Positions 53,515-63,857 of a stretch of DNA of 64,000 nt are shown here, one piece after another. The notes beneath the pieces are model-generated. The model was not told the DNA's origin and made no database searches. It was given only the letters and a program-made list of their open reading frames with translations. The position numbers and the translations under genes are program-made. Position 1 is the stretch's first letter. Every line of letters starts with the position of its first letter. The stretch is from Ariolimax columbianus (Eukaryota; Mollusca; Gastropoda; Stylommatophora; Arionidae). Where the stretch lies: positions 26,486,563 through 26,550,562 of the forward strand of contig JAVGWX010000018.1 of assembly GCA_036924085.1 (NCBI GenBank). Reading direction: 5' to 3'.

Positions 53515-54030
53515 TTTATCTATCTCTATCTTCAGTTCACTTGTGGTGTTAGACATCATGGGGAGGTGTGACCTCCCTTGTTTAATATCGTTTAGCAGAC
53601 AAAAATGTGCTGGTGACTTGCCAGGCCAACTCCAGTATCTGTTAGGTTTGTAGCCCCTGAATTATATGATTGCCTTTTTTCGGGACTGGTGGTGGTGAAG
53701 AGTAAATTAGAGCAAGGTAGACTTGCAGCCTGTCCGCTAACCACATCACCAAGACCAGATGTTATAGCCACACAGTCCCCTTTTGCAACAATAATTTGGG
53801 TAGATTTTTAACTTGAATTTAGCCCGAGCAACGGCCGTAAAGCCTACTGTTTTCCATTTCCAACTGCCAAGGGATTTTTAACGTGAGCGCCACTGCCCGC
53901 GAGTGTCTGATCTCACTGCTCAGAGATCAGGGGAAATTTTTACCAGATAATCTATATGAACAAATCCTGGTCTCCATCGTGATTTGAACCCACGACATTC
54001 AGCACTTTACCTTTAGACCACTGGTTCAAA
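53515..54030 (-). mobile_element. SINE-A2 copy
   Basis: Same 3' third as 43075-43650 (cttgtggtgttagac, gctggtgacttgcca, ccagtatctgtta) with SINE-A core and head. (GATA)n-like tail at 53518-53532. Ends about 95 bp from exon 3. Confidence 0.83.
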
Positions 54031-54123
54031 ACTCTGCCTCTGCTGAATGAAACCCCCATAACATAATGAAGCATAAACTTTTGTTTTTTTATTAAATGGA
54101 CTAAAGTCAAAAATATTACCAAC

Positions 54124-54220
54124 CCAGCGATTCCGTAACTGTTGGAGTTCGGATTCTGAAGACTGATCACTACCTCCAAGAAATCTTTTGGTGCATACAC
54201 AGGTCTAATTTGGCTCACGT
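54124..54220 (-). CDS. TBC1D19: TBC1D19 coding exon 3 of those in window
   Basis: 97 nt: 2 + 31 codons + 2; includes the conserved IRPVYAPKDFLEVVISLQNP. The acceptor is TCCCAG. The donor I use is GTTGGT, because its phase fits the next exon, which starts with one base. A better-looking GTAATA donor 5 nt downstream would cause an immediate stop, so I rejected it. This donor is the least certain splice site in the gene. Confidence 0.9.
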
Positions 54221-54484
54221 CTGGGACGGAGAATAATTAATGATTTAGGACATATGTTTCAATTCACATACTGTTAAATCCTGCTAAATTTTATATATGC
54301 ATAATTATATTTATAGTTCTTCTTAGTTCTTAGTCGACCTGTACTTCTACAGGTGCAAATGCCCCTGTGCAGGTTCCAGCTCTAGTATGAACTGGATGTA
54401 GCTGGAAGAAGGGTTTCCTGCTTAGTGAGCTAGCCTCGAGCAACTTAAAACTCTGCTGTGTTGGGACAATCACTTACGGAGATT

Positions 54485-54595
54485 GGTTAACCAATGTGTG
54501 AGTCCATCTTAATAGACTCAAACACTAGAGTAAAGTAGACCCACAACCTGTTAGGCGCCATCTATGCTGCTCTAAACAAACCACCTAACCATGGC
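54485..54595 (-). mobile_element. SINE-A fragment
   Basis: gtgagtccatcttaatagac and gttaggcgccatct blocks only. Confidence 0.7.
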
Positions 54596-54659
54596 CGGTG
54601 TTATGCCCTGTCACAGTTATATTTATAACATGTATATTAATAACATTTTTATAAGAGTG

Positions 54660-54965
54660 CAAACAATACATTTTTTGTGTCTTATTTTTCAACATATTTG
54701 CCATGCCTGGCAGCACACTTTGTCTACCTGTCAATTAGCTTGTGGATGCTCTCTAGAAAAAAGTATTTTGTGTGACTTTTAACCAATTTTGCACCGCCTT
54801 CATTACCTCCATGTCAGCTGCCTTGAGTCCTATCTGCTACACACTTTCCTATAATTGAGGTCATAATTGACAGTTTTGTGTGCAGCCCCGTAACTCATTT
54901 TGAAATCTACGGCTATTTCATCAATAGTGAGTCGCCTGATGCCACGGGCTAGCTAGTTGATGTGC
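54660..54965 (-). mobile_element. mariner remnant, internally deleted
   Basis: Minus strand: RLTIDEIAVDFKMSYGAAHK, NYDLNYRKVCSR (N-terminal part), then directly DMEVMKAVQNWLKVTQNTFF (C-terminal part). The catalytic core is missing. Confidence 0.72.
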
Positions 54966-55082
54966 TGTTTTACTATCTAGATTGCTAAGGTGCCTCACAT
55001 ATATTTAAAATTATGTAGTATGTCCTTTGAAGAATGCTGCTCTCATCTTCTCCTCGATGTATGTGCTTCCCTACCTGATTTC

Positions 55083-55410
55083 GGGGGAAGAAAGACTAAT
55101 ATCTGGTCAGGCACAGCATACTAATTAGACATGTTAGTCAGGTTCAGACAAAACATACTGGACAAGACCCTCACCTTGGCTTCCTTGTATCCCTTACTGG
55201 AAACGGGCTGTTTTCATGGCTAACAAGGTGAGAGATCAATATGATTCCCGTAGTAGTGAGTAATGCCCAGATGAAGCCAAGCATAGCACAACTGCCTGAA
55301 GGACCCGGTCCACCTTCATCAGCATGCTCAGCATGTGAGGAAAGCTATGAAAACCCACCACTTACTATCTTTTCAAGGCGCACAAAAGCGTAATCCTACT
55401 CATTGTGGGC
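55083..55410 (-). repeat. RPT-1 copy
   Basis: Reverse copy ending cctactcattgtgggcattc. LINE-A is inserted at this boundary. Confidence 0.87.
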
Positions 55411-55414
55411 ATTC

Positions 55415-55778
55415 TTCTTCTTCGTACGCAGTCAGACAGTAACCATTATTTTTTCGAAAAAAGCGGCGGTCATCCTGAGGCTGTCGACACTGCCATAGAG
55501 CTTGTCTTGCAGTTCCACTGGTAATGGCCACATCTGCTCTCTCTGATCCTCGTATGTCGGGCAGTTCTGCAGCAGATGTTCAGCGGTGATTTTACCGGTA
55601 CCGCACGGGCATTCGTCGGTACCACCTATCTTTAATTTGTTGAATAGGTGGTACCTTAGTCTATTGTGGCCAGTGCGAAGTCTGAAGACAACGACCTGCT
55701 CTCTTCTGTTCAACTGGTAATAGGCATCGTTTTTGGTGTAACCAGTATGTTCGGTTTCCCATTTGGTCATGTATCTGG
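55415..55778 (-). mobile_element. LINE-A 3' fragment, 14-bp target duplication
   Basis: C-terminal region only (ARYMTKWETEHTGYTKNDAY, EHLLQNCPTYEDQREQMW). CATTGTGGGCATTC at 55401-55414 and 55779-55792 flanks it exactly. Confidence 0.95.
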
Positions 55779-55834
55779 CATTGTGGGCATTCAACATCAT
55801 CAACCTGATTGCAAATTTATAAAATTGTTCTCCT

Positions 55835-56002
55835 TCTTCTTCTTCTTCTACGTTCATTCTCAATCTCACGCTACATAGCCCTGAACAGGGCTTTGCAAGT
55901 AGCAGGATGCAGTACGGAGAACAGATTTGTGTTGTATTGCTAGTTTACAGTTTGACTGTGATATTTGCACCTTTCGGTCCGACACATCCGTCTTCGGCAG
56001 GG
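55835..56002 (-). mobile_element. GAA-SINE, 5'-truncated, 10-bp target duplication
   Basis: TTGTTCTCCT at 55825-55834 and 56003-56012. Tail GAACGTAGAAGAAGAAG on the minus strand. It is inserted about 20 bp from the donor of TBC1D19 exon 2. Confidence 0.92.
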
Positions 56003-56031
56003 TTGTTCTCCTAAAAGACAAAACAAACTAC

Positions 56032-56095
56032 CTGGCCCATCCACACCCAGTTCTGTCCATCTTGTCGTCATATCTTTTTGTTCTCTCTCTAGTCT
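56032..56095 (-). CDS. TBC1D19: TBC1D19 coding exon 2 of those in window
   Basis: 64 nt: 21 codons plus one base; includes EREQKDMTTRWTELGVDGP. The acceptor is TTACAG and the donor GTAGTT. The single leftover G joins AC of the next exon to give Asp, matching the family pattern of an acidic residue here. A GAA-SINE lies only about 20 bp past the donor, with its target duplication at 56003-56012. Confidence 0.9.
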
Positions 56096-56209
56096 CTGTA
56101 ACAAATAGTTAGAGTGAATAAAATTTATTAGGTACTTTGACATCCTAAGATTTGAGACAAAAAAGGATAACAACTTTAAACATTTTTTCTGGAATTCTTT
56201 GGTTTCAGT

Positions 56210-59200
56210 AAAAGACTCTAGCCACTGTCATATGGGTCACATTCTTCAGAACTCAAACAAAAATGAAGGTCTACGCTGCAAATTGTGCTACCTACCCTCT
56301 TATATGCATGTGAGACCTGGACCAATTTTAGTCGCCATGCCAGGAAATTAAACCACTTCTCCCACAGGAAACAAAACCGCTCCCACGTTGGAATTACAAA
56401 CGAGCCGACTGGGACAGATTTGCAATCCTGACAGATGGGCTGTGTGAAACCATCAACACACGAAACACCAAAATGAAGCCCATGGTAGAGAGCCTAAGCA
56501 AGGCAATAATGCAAGCCGCCACTGAAACCATCCCAAGAGGAGCTAGGAAAAACTATAAGCCCTACTGGAATGATGAGTTGCAGAAAGTGGAAGATGCAGT
56601 AACAAATGCTAGGAACATGGCAGAGCGAGAAAAATCCATGGAGGCAAACATCGCCCTCAAAGCCGCCGCGGCGAAGTACAAACACACTCTCAAGCAAACA
56701 GCAAGAGAAAGCTGGAAAAATAAAACGGAAAGTCTAAACCTGGACAAAGACGGGAACAAGCTATGGAAGCTAGTCAGAGCCATGAACGACGAAACCCCGT
56801 CAAATAAACAAATTACTATCAAGCAGGGCGAGAACTTGATCACAGGTAAGAAAGCCGCAAACGCCTTTGTCGATCACTATGCCAGAGCAAACCACATCGA
56901 GGTCCCTGCAGATAAGCATACAGACATTAGCGAAGAGCTAAAGGGACACGAAAACATAAATACGGCTCCCGAAGAGCACATGATGGCCAAACTAACAATG
57001 CGCGAAATGGAAGAGGCTATGAGAACACTAAAGAAAAGGAAATCTCCCGGAAAAGACGGGATAACAAACGAAATGCTGATGGGGCTGGGCCAAACAGCGA
57101 AGAGGAAACTACTGTCAGTCCTGAACCAAAGCTGGAAAAGGGGAATTATACCCCAGGCATGGAAAGATGTAATACTGGTACCAGTACCAAAAACAGGAAA
57201 GGATAAAACAGATCCAAATGGATACAGGCCCATCAGCCTACTGAGCTGTGTCGGCAAGCTGATGGAACGGATGATAAACACCAGACTGATGTGGCATCTG
57301 GAAGAAAAACGAATACTAATTCCACAGCAAGCCGGCTTTAGACAGCACAGATCCACTGAGGACCAGGTCATCCTCATAGCCCAGGAGATAGAAGATGCCT
57401 ACCAGGCACAGAAACACACAGTAGCTGTTTGGGTGGATCTGGAAAAGGCATTTGACAAAGTCTGGAAGGACGGACTTAGAGTCTAGCTAAGAAGAAGTGA
57501 TGTCTGTGGGAAGATGTACAAGTGGATCAACCACTACCTCAAACAAAGAACGGCCAGAGTCCAAGTACAAGGGCAGATGAGCAAAAAGGTGACACTCGAG
57601 CAGGGAGTACCCCAAGGGGGAGTATTGTCACCCACACTCTTCCTGGTATATATAAACGATATTACAGAGAATATACCAAGAAGAGTCCATAGCTCAATGT
57701 TTGCAGACGATCTGGCTATGTGGACCTCTGAAAAGAATCTCACCATAGCAAGAAATTGGATGCAGACGGCCCTAACATCGCTGGAAGAGTGGGCGAACTC
57801 ATGGCTGGTCAAAATAAACGAGGAGAAAACCACGTGCACAATATTCTCGCTTTCATTAAAACCCCAAAGTACCAAATTAAGTCTAAATGGCAAAATCCTG
57901 CAGCCAAACGACAACCCAACCTATCTGGGAGTCACATTTGATCGGCGCATGACATAGAAAAGTCAGATTGAGAGAAACCGAATGAAAGCCAGAGAAAGAA
58001 TGGCAATCATGAGGAAACTTGCTGGCACAAGCTGGGGAGCAGACGAAGGCATACTAAAGAAACTGTACACTGGAAGAGTGAGACCAGTTCTCGAGTATGG
58101 CATTGCGGCATTGACAACAGCAGCGAAGGCGAACTTCGATAAAGTTAACAAACTTCAAAACCAAGCCATGAGAGTTATAACAGGTGGCATGAAGTCAACG
58201 TCAATTGTAGAACTTGAAAAGATTACAAAACTGCAATCCATGACCGATAGAAGAGACTGCAGAGCCCAGCTGCAGTCAGAGAAACTCCGAAGACTGACGG
58301 ACCACCCAATGTACCAGAGACTAAACAATTTGGGAAATGGGAAACTAAAGCGGAGAAACTTTGCAGAAATAGCAAAAGCAAAGATGCACGAAGATCCCAT
58401 AAACGCACTAACGACACCAAAACCCATCACTACTGTACGAAAACCTACCTGGAGGCAGGATATATTTCCAGAGGTGGTAGAAAATATACCAGGTATTGCA
58501 AACAAAAACTGCCAGACTGAAAAAGAAAGGAGAGACACTACCCTAAGCTTCATAACGAAAAGCTACCCAAGCATGGACTGGACCCATGCATACACCGACG
58601 GTTCTGTAACAAACACTACACAGAACGGAGGGGCAGGAGCATTCCTGAACCTACCAAATGGCAGAAAAATAACACTGTCATTCGCTACTGGTAAGTACAC
58701 AAGCAATTTCAGAGCGGAGGCAGAGGCACTGAGGGCGGCAGTGGAAGAAATGGTGACACACAGTGAAAATGAGAGCCATATAGTCCTGCTGACAGATGCT
58801 CTCGCCGTAGTCACAGCGCTAAAAAGCCAGAAAAACACTGAGCTTAATGACTTAAGAGCAGCACTCTGCAAACTGTGCCAGCAGTCCGCACCAAAAAGGG
58901 TAGTGGTACAGTGGGTCCCGTCACACTGCAACATCCAAGGCAACGAGGAGGCAGACAGACTGGCAAAAGAAGGTGCAAGACTACCACAAACAGATACCAG
59001 TATGACGTACGAAGAGTCAAAACGGCTTATCAAAGCCAGATACATGACCAAATGGGAAACCGAACATACTGGTTACACCAAAAACGATGCCTATTACCAG
59101 TTGAACCGAAGAGAGCAGGTAGTTGTCTTCAGACTTCGCACTGGCCACAACAGACTGAGGTACCACCTATTCAACAAATTGAAGATAGGGTGTACCGACG

Positions 59201-59935
59201 AATGCCCGTGCGGTACTGGTAAAATGACCACTGAACATCTGCTGCAGAACTGCCCGACATATGAGGATCAGAGAGAGCAGATGTGGCCATTACCAGTGGA
59301 ACTGCAAGACAAGCTCTATGGTAGTGGCGAGAGCCTCAGGATGACCGCCGCTTTTTTCGAAAAAATAATGGTTACTGTCTGACTGTGTACGCAGAAGAAG
59401 AAGAAGAAGAACAGACTTCTACATGTACCGCCTGTGGAAAAGGCTCAGGATTAGATGGCAGGACATGGTGCCAAATAGAGATGTGGTGATCGTGCATGTC
59501 CAGTATACACATCATGATATGTGTGACACAGCTGAGATGGGCTGGCCATGTGATACACATGTCAGTTCAACATCTACCAAAAGAGCTGTTCTGTGGTGAA
59601 CTCCAAAAGTGGTGGGCAGTGGAAAAGGTACAAGGTCACACTTCAGAGATCACGGATCCAGTGTGGTATTAACCATGATGACTGGGAAAGAATGGCCACC
59701 AATTGCACAGACTGGCGCAGCACTATTGCTGAGGGTGTTCAGACACATGAGTTATCAAGAATAGATGAAGCTATCCAGAGACGATCGCTCCGCAAGTCAA
59801 CTCACACAAACCCTTCTTCAACCCCGGTGGAAGGAGGTGTCTTATTTCCCTGTACAAAGTGCAACAGACAATTCAAAGCACAGATTGACTTATTTAGCCA
59901 TCTTCTAACTCATGCAAACAATGAATTCTGACAAA
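56210..59935 (+). pseudogene. RTE-like LINE tail split by LINE-A copy F
   Basis: Left part 56270-56360 reads VLPTLLYACETWTNFSRHAR then KLNHF. The right part from 59414 reads FYMYRLWKRLRIRWQDMVPN, and 59593-59931 gives the tail WKRYKVTLQRSRIQCGIN ... FPCTKCNRQFKAQIDLFSHL then LTH, a C2H2 finger (C-x2-C-x12-H-x3-H). ACTTCT at 56355-56360 and 59415-59420 may be a short target duplication. Confidence 0.83.
56361..59413 (+). pseudogene. LINE-A copy F, longest, two in-frame TAG stops
   Basis: About 3.05 kb including the linker upstream of RT (RWNYKRADWDRFAILTDGL, RKNYKPYWNDELQKVEDAVT) that B and D lack. Open pieces 56473-57486, 57514-57957 and 57982-59382 lie in one frame broken only by TAG at 57484-57486 (Lys in B/D) and TAG replacing Trp in RRMTW near 57955. 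RT (WVDLEKAFDKVW, FADD) and RNase H residues (YTDGS, AEAEAL, LLTDAL, GNEEAD) are all kept. The endonuclease is still missing. Confidence 0.92.
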
Positions 59936-59939
59936 GTGG

Positions 59940-60430
59940 TCCTCATCGATTACGATGGATGAACAACACATTCTTCATCATTTCAGCGTTTGGAGTGGAA
60001 TTTTAGGGTAATATATTTAGGCAAGCATTCGTTATTTGGATGATTTAAGCATTGATTGTTGTTTATAAAAAATTGGCTATCAGAATATACAAGCAATTGA
60101 AAAATACTTACATCACTAATTTAAACATTTGGTAAGTTCAGCAATTGTATTTTTGAATTCTTCACCCACTTAATCTGTACTTTTGGTAAATCTGATAGTA
60201 ATATGACATATAATTAAGATGTAAGGAGTTTGAACACAATCAGGAACTATAGGTACATTTGCAAGCTTACATTACTAATTTTGATACGTTTGGTATGCAC
60301 AGAAATTGTATTTTTGAATTCTTCATCCTCATATCTGTACTTTTGCTAAATTTGATGGTTATTTGAATTATAATTTAGATGTAAGGCGATTGAACAAAAT
60401 GATTGAAAATCAATGCAATTTTACCATGAA
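59940..60430. other. AT-rich intron sequence with an imperfect direct repeat
   Basis: 60115-60240 and 60280-60390 share attgtatttttgaattcttca and ctgtacttttg.taaat. No coding signal. Confidence 0.55.
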
Positions 60431-60439
60431 CTACACTAT

Positions 60440-60602
60440 TGAATTGGCACATGTTTGAACCCTTTGCAGTCCAGCTTATTTGATTTGATCTGTTATTTAA
60501 CCCTTTGCAGTATGGCCTATTTTATTTAAATCATTGTTTTAACCCTTTTCAGTCTGACCTAATCGATTTGATTCGTGTCTAAACCCTTTACACTCCAGCC
60601 TA
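60440..60602. repeat. Degenerate tandem units (aaccctttgcagt)
   Basis: Four units of roughly 40-55 bp, each with aaccctttgcagt.c.gcct and ttgatttgat-like sequence; the last is cut by the GAA-SINE and resumes after 60976. Confidence 0.65.
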
Positions 60603-60615
60603 ACTTATTAGATTC

Positions 60616-60975
60616 TTCTTCTTCTTCTTCTTCGTTCGTTCTCAATCTCCCGCTACCAAGCCATGAAAGGGTAAGTAGCAGAATGTAGTCCAGAGAACGG
60701 AATGCGTTGTGTTGTAGTTTACAGCTTGGCTGCGATATTTGCACCTTTCGGTCCAACACATCCGACTTCAGCAAGCATTTTTTGAGTACCGGGTTAGCAT
60801 TCCCTCTTCGATCCCTTCTCATTAGCCAGTCTGCCCTGCTGCAGCCTGTTATCCAGGATCACCACGCGGAGGTGTAGAAGGGTCTTGGCAGCTATGGTTC
60901 GCTGGCCCTGACGCTAGCAGTCAGCTATGGGTAGCTGACCACTGCAGCTCATGCGCTGCTCAGCGTCTTGATCCC
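60616..60975 (-). mobile_element. GAA-SINE, full-length (360 bp), 13-bp target duplication
   Basis: ACTTATTAGATTC at 60603-60615 and 60976-60988. Minus-strand 5' end GGGATCAAGACGCTGAGCAG matches the start of 39848; 3' end GAACGAACGAAGAAGAAG. No tRNA boxes seen. Confidence 0.95.
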
Positions 60976-60989
60976 ACTTATTAGATTCA

Positions 60990-61470
60990 TGACTTATGTC
61001 ACATATCTAATCAATTAGACTAGACCGTAGAGGGTTAATACAACTGTCCATCTGCACCCTTCTCTTTCTTTATTGCTCTCCCTCTTTCTCTCTTGTCTAA
61101 CCACTTGTGCCATGAGGTGTTGTGGTCAGTAGTGAGCCACAGATGTCTGTCTAGGGTCAGGCTGTCATTGTGGATATCCCATGGTAGTTTGTGATTTCCC
61201 TAACTCTGGAAAGCCCTCCAGGGAATAGGCACCCCAGTTCAACCTGATCAAAGAGCTACAAAAGGACACCGGTATCAGAATTCGATTGGGTGGTACTCTC
61301 TCTGACAGATTCCCCACAACTTCAGGTGTCAGATAAGGATGTGTTCTTGCCCCCGACCTATTCTGCTGGGCAGTCAATTGGCTTCTTGACCACCTCAGCC
61401 CTCAGGGTGCATCAGGAGTGTATAACTATTGATCAGCCAATCTTCTTGGGACAACTATTTAGCAACCTTT
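60990..61470. other. No gene recognised
   Basis: Mixed intronic sequence; nothing supported. Confidence 0.35.
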
Positions 61471-61474
61471 TCTT

Positions 61475-61890
61475 CTTTGTTGTTCGTTCTCAATCTCCCG
61501 CTGCCAAACCCAGAACTTTCTCAATCTTCCACTACCAAGTCCTGAAAGTTCTCAATCCCTCGCTACCAAGCCCTTAACAGGGCTTTGCAAGTAGCAGGAT
61601 GTAGTCTGAAAAAGAGAATGCATTGTGTCGTAGTTTACAGCTTGACTGCGATATTTGCATCTTTCTGTCCGATCCATCCGACTTCAGCATACCATTTTTT
61701 GGTACCAAGATAACCTTCCCTATTCGCATCCGTCTCTTGGCCAGTCTGCTCTGTTGCAGCCTATTATCCAGGATCCCCATGTCAAGGTAGAGAAAGGTCT
61801 TGGCAGCTCTGGGTTGCTGGCAATGACGCCAGCAGTCAGCTTTGGGCAGATGAACACTACAGCTCATCGAGTTAGACTATTTTAGAAAGA
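61475..61890 (-). mobile_element. GAA-SINE copy with internal duplication near its 3' end
   Basis: Main blocks as in 60616-60975. The segment ctcaatc.ctaccaagccc is present about three times at 61490-61575, lengthening the 3' part. Confidence 0.8.
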
Positions 61891-61894
61891 GGGG

Positions 61895-62785
61895 AACGAT
61901 ATTCTGAATAAAGGTAAAAAAAATGTTGAGAACCACTGGTTCAGACATTTTGTGTAATCCTGAATTTAATGAATGGCAAAGATCTGTATATAGCCAAGTG
62001 GTACCCGGGATTAAAAGGAATAGGACCACTGTCCCCTTTCAAGCAACCCATAAAAGATGAGTAAAGAATGTTGTGCTTGGGACTGGCAACCTCATCATGT
62101 AAAAATCCATTGTCCTTATTATTCATCCACTACAAAAGATTGGATACAGGCTTCCTGTTAAGGGACCAGCTGCAGTTGAAACTATGCTTGACATTGGAGT
62201 GAAAAGCTGAATCAAATGATGAATGAATGATAATGATCATTAATGTTTTTATTTGTTTCATCAAAACAAGTACACTCACTATAATCTTAATCTTAATCGA
62301 CTCGTTCTTTGACAAGGTGGTTGACCTTGTGCGGGTCCCAACTCTATTTCCAATCTTTACGGTCGCGGACTAGAGCTGACTAGTGGACGAGCAGCTTGTT
62401 CGATATAGGGTTATAGATATTGTTGTTCATCTCTAACGAGTCCTGCCATCAGGTGTGAGGCTGTCTGCAAGGTCTTTTGTACCATAAGGCAGTTCTGAAA
62501 CTCCAGCTTGTCATTTATTCTATGGTCAGTCCATTAACGTTTTGAGTTGGTTATATGCTGTAGAATGTCTTTAACTTGTGACATTCTCTAGATGTCACTC
62601 TTGTGAAGGCCCATCTGGCATTGCTGTCTGATTGTTAGTTCCATGAGACAGTGCTCAAGTGAGGCGTGCATTGTTCTTAGTTGGCTCGCCAATGATGTGT
62701 TAGTGGCCTTGTTGTCCTACCATAGCACAGTGTCGGCAGGATGACTGAATCAAAGAACTCCACCCACCCACAGTCAGTGCATTTT
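61895..62785. other. No gene recognised (intron 1 of those visible)
   Basis: Possible old LINE sequence on the minus strand, but no motif I would name. Confidence 0.35.
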
Positions 62786-62789
62786 GTAG

Positions 62790-62960
62790 GCCGCTGTCCA
62801 GGGCCCTGCTCCCTCTGGTTTCATGTGGAGATGGGTTCTCTTTGCATTGTGAGGTGTCTCAGTAGCCTCACCACCATGGGGATCACAGTGTTTATCCCCA
62901 CCTCAGTGGCTAAGATGCTATAACTCAGCTTGTTTTCAGGAGCACGGCAAAGACATCATG
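62790..62960 (+). repeat. RPT-2 fragment
   Basis: tgcattgtgaggtgtctcag, cctcaccaccatggggatca, cacctcagtggctaaga and tcaggagca blocks, as in 52200-52325. Confidence 0.55.
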
Positions 62961-63079
62961 TTGGGTTTTCTTATTATAATAGAAACTTATAATTCTAACT
63001 TTTCCCAATTAATAATTTTTTATATAAATTATGTATCAACGATTGAAAGGTCTTCACAGGTTCGATGTACAGCAAATTT

Positions 63080-63360
63080 CATTGGTAAAGTGTGCACACA
63101 GATTTCCCACACCGACAAGGTAAAGCATCTCTGGGCTGGTCACCTGCTTCGGAGAGTTGATGATCACTAGTGCACAGCAACAGCAGTCTGGTACTCATGA
63201 GACAGAAAACGACCACGGTGAAGACCATCTATGCGCTGAGCCGACTCCCACAAACAACATCCGCAATGCTACAGATGAGAAACTTCTTCCCCACTTGTCC
63301 ACCATGGCCAAAGACAGAAGACAATGAAAGCATGTTGGGACCCAAAGCAACGTAATCGCC
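63080..63360 (+). pseudogene. LINE tail fragment (HLWAGHLLRRVDDH)
   Basis: Reads KVKHLWAGHLLRRVDDH, stop, then DRKRPR. Typical ..RWAGH..RR.D.RW..... tail with stops. Confidence 0.65.
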
Positions 63361-63439
63361 TCTGAGTAACAGATCATCCAGTAATCCAGTATTCTTTTGT
63401 CATCCAAAATTCTAAATTATGCTGATATTGTAATAATAT

Positions 63440-63680
63440 CAAATAAAAATATCTGCAAATACTTTGGTCACATCAAGAGACACAACGGTCTTGAGAGAAC
63501 GGTGATGGAAGGTATGGTGCCAGGCAAAAGAGGAAGGGGTAAACCAAGAAGATGATGGCACCAAGATATCCACCGGGTATGACTGTGGCGAAGGCTGGAG
63601 TTTTGGCAAGAGAACGAGTTTCTTTCAGACATACTGTGATGGGAGCGACGTTCTACAAAGAACATGCTACATAATGATGA
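63440..63680 (+). pseudogene. LINE tail fragment (YFGHIKRHNGLERTVMEGMV)
   Basis: Reads YFGHIKRHNGLERTVMEGMV, PGKRGRGKPRR, then broken to ..ERRSTKNML. A separate LINE group; it lies 100 bp from TBC1D19 exon 1. Confidence 0.77.
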
Positions 63681-63782
63681 TGATGTAATAATACATTATA
63701 AATCCTCCTGGCGGACCTCAACAATGAGAATATACAATGTAGTGATAGTTAGCTTATTCGTATATGTCACAATTGTTCTTAC

Positions 63783-63857
63783 CCGTCTGGCAAGTGGAAT
63801 GTTTAACTCTGTGCACATACTGTTTAGACTTTTCAATATTTTCTTCTCCCATGCAAT
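63783..63857 (-). CDS. TBC1D19: TBC1D19 coding exon 1 of those in window
   Basis: 75 nt, 25 codons, phase 0 at both ends; includes WEKKILKSLNSMCTELNIPL. The acceptor is TTTCAG at 63858-63863 and the donor GTAAGA follows 63783. This is the conserved N-terminal helical segment before the TBC domain. It is the most upstream exon visible; earlier exons should be beyond the window. The next intron is 7.7 kb and holds a LINE-A nested in an RTE-like LINE. Confidence 0.92.

Larger units (their letters stand above)
7193..63857 (-). other. TBC1D19: TBC1D19 orthologue, gene span (15 coding exons, 5' end outside window)
   Basis: A TBC-domain protein gene transcribed right to left. Exons: 63783-63857, 56032-56095, 54124-54220, 48273-48336, 46330-46372, 45871-45900, 42752-42864, 40968-41042, 39483-39545, 37203-37365, 26458-26567, 19472-19563, 16475-16590, 9536-9606, 7193-7261. 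Their 1245 nt give 414 residues plus TGA, with all phases compatible and all introns GT-AG. TBC proteins generally act as GTPase-activating proteins for Rab GTPases. I identified the family by remembered similarity to vertebrate TBC1D19 (about 526 residues), so roughly 110 N-terminal residues should lie past 64000. The arginine-finger and glutamine-finger positions look substituted (KDVKLT and PFHGF), so it may lack classical GAP activity. No poly(A) signal was confidently found below 7193. Confidence 0.93.

Noticed and set aside
54113..54123. Alternative donor GTAATA for TBC1D19 exon 3
   Set aside because: It would put the next exon out of phase with an immediate stop; GTTGGT keeps the frame through all 15 exons.
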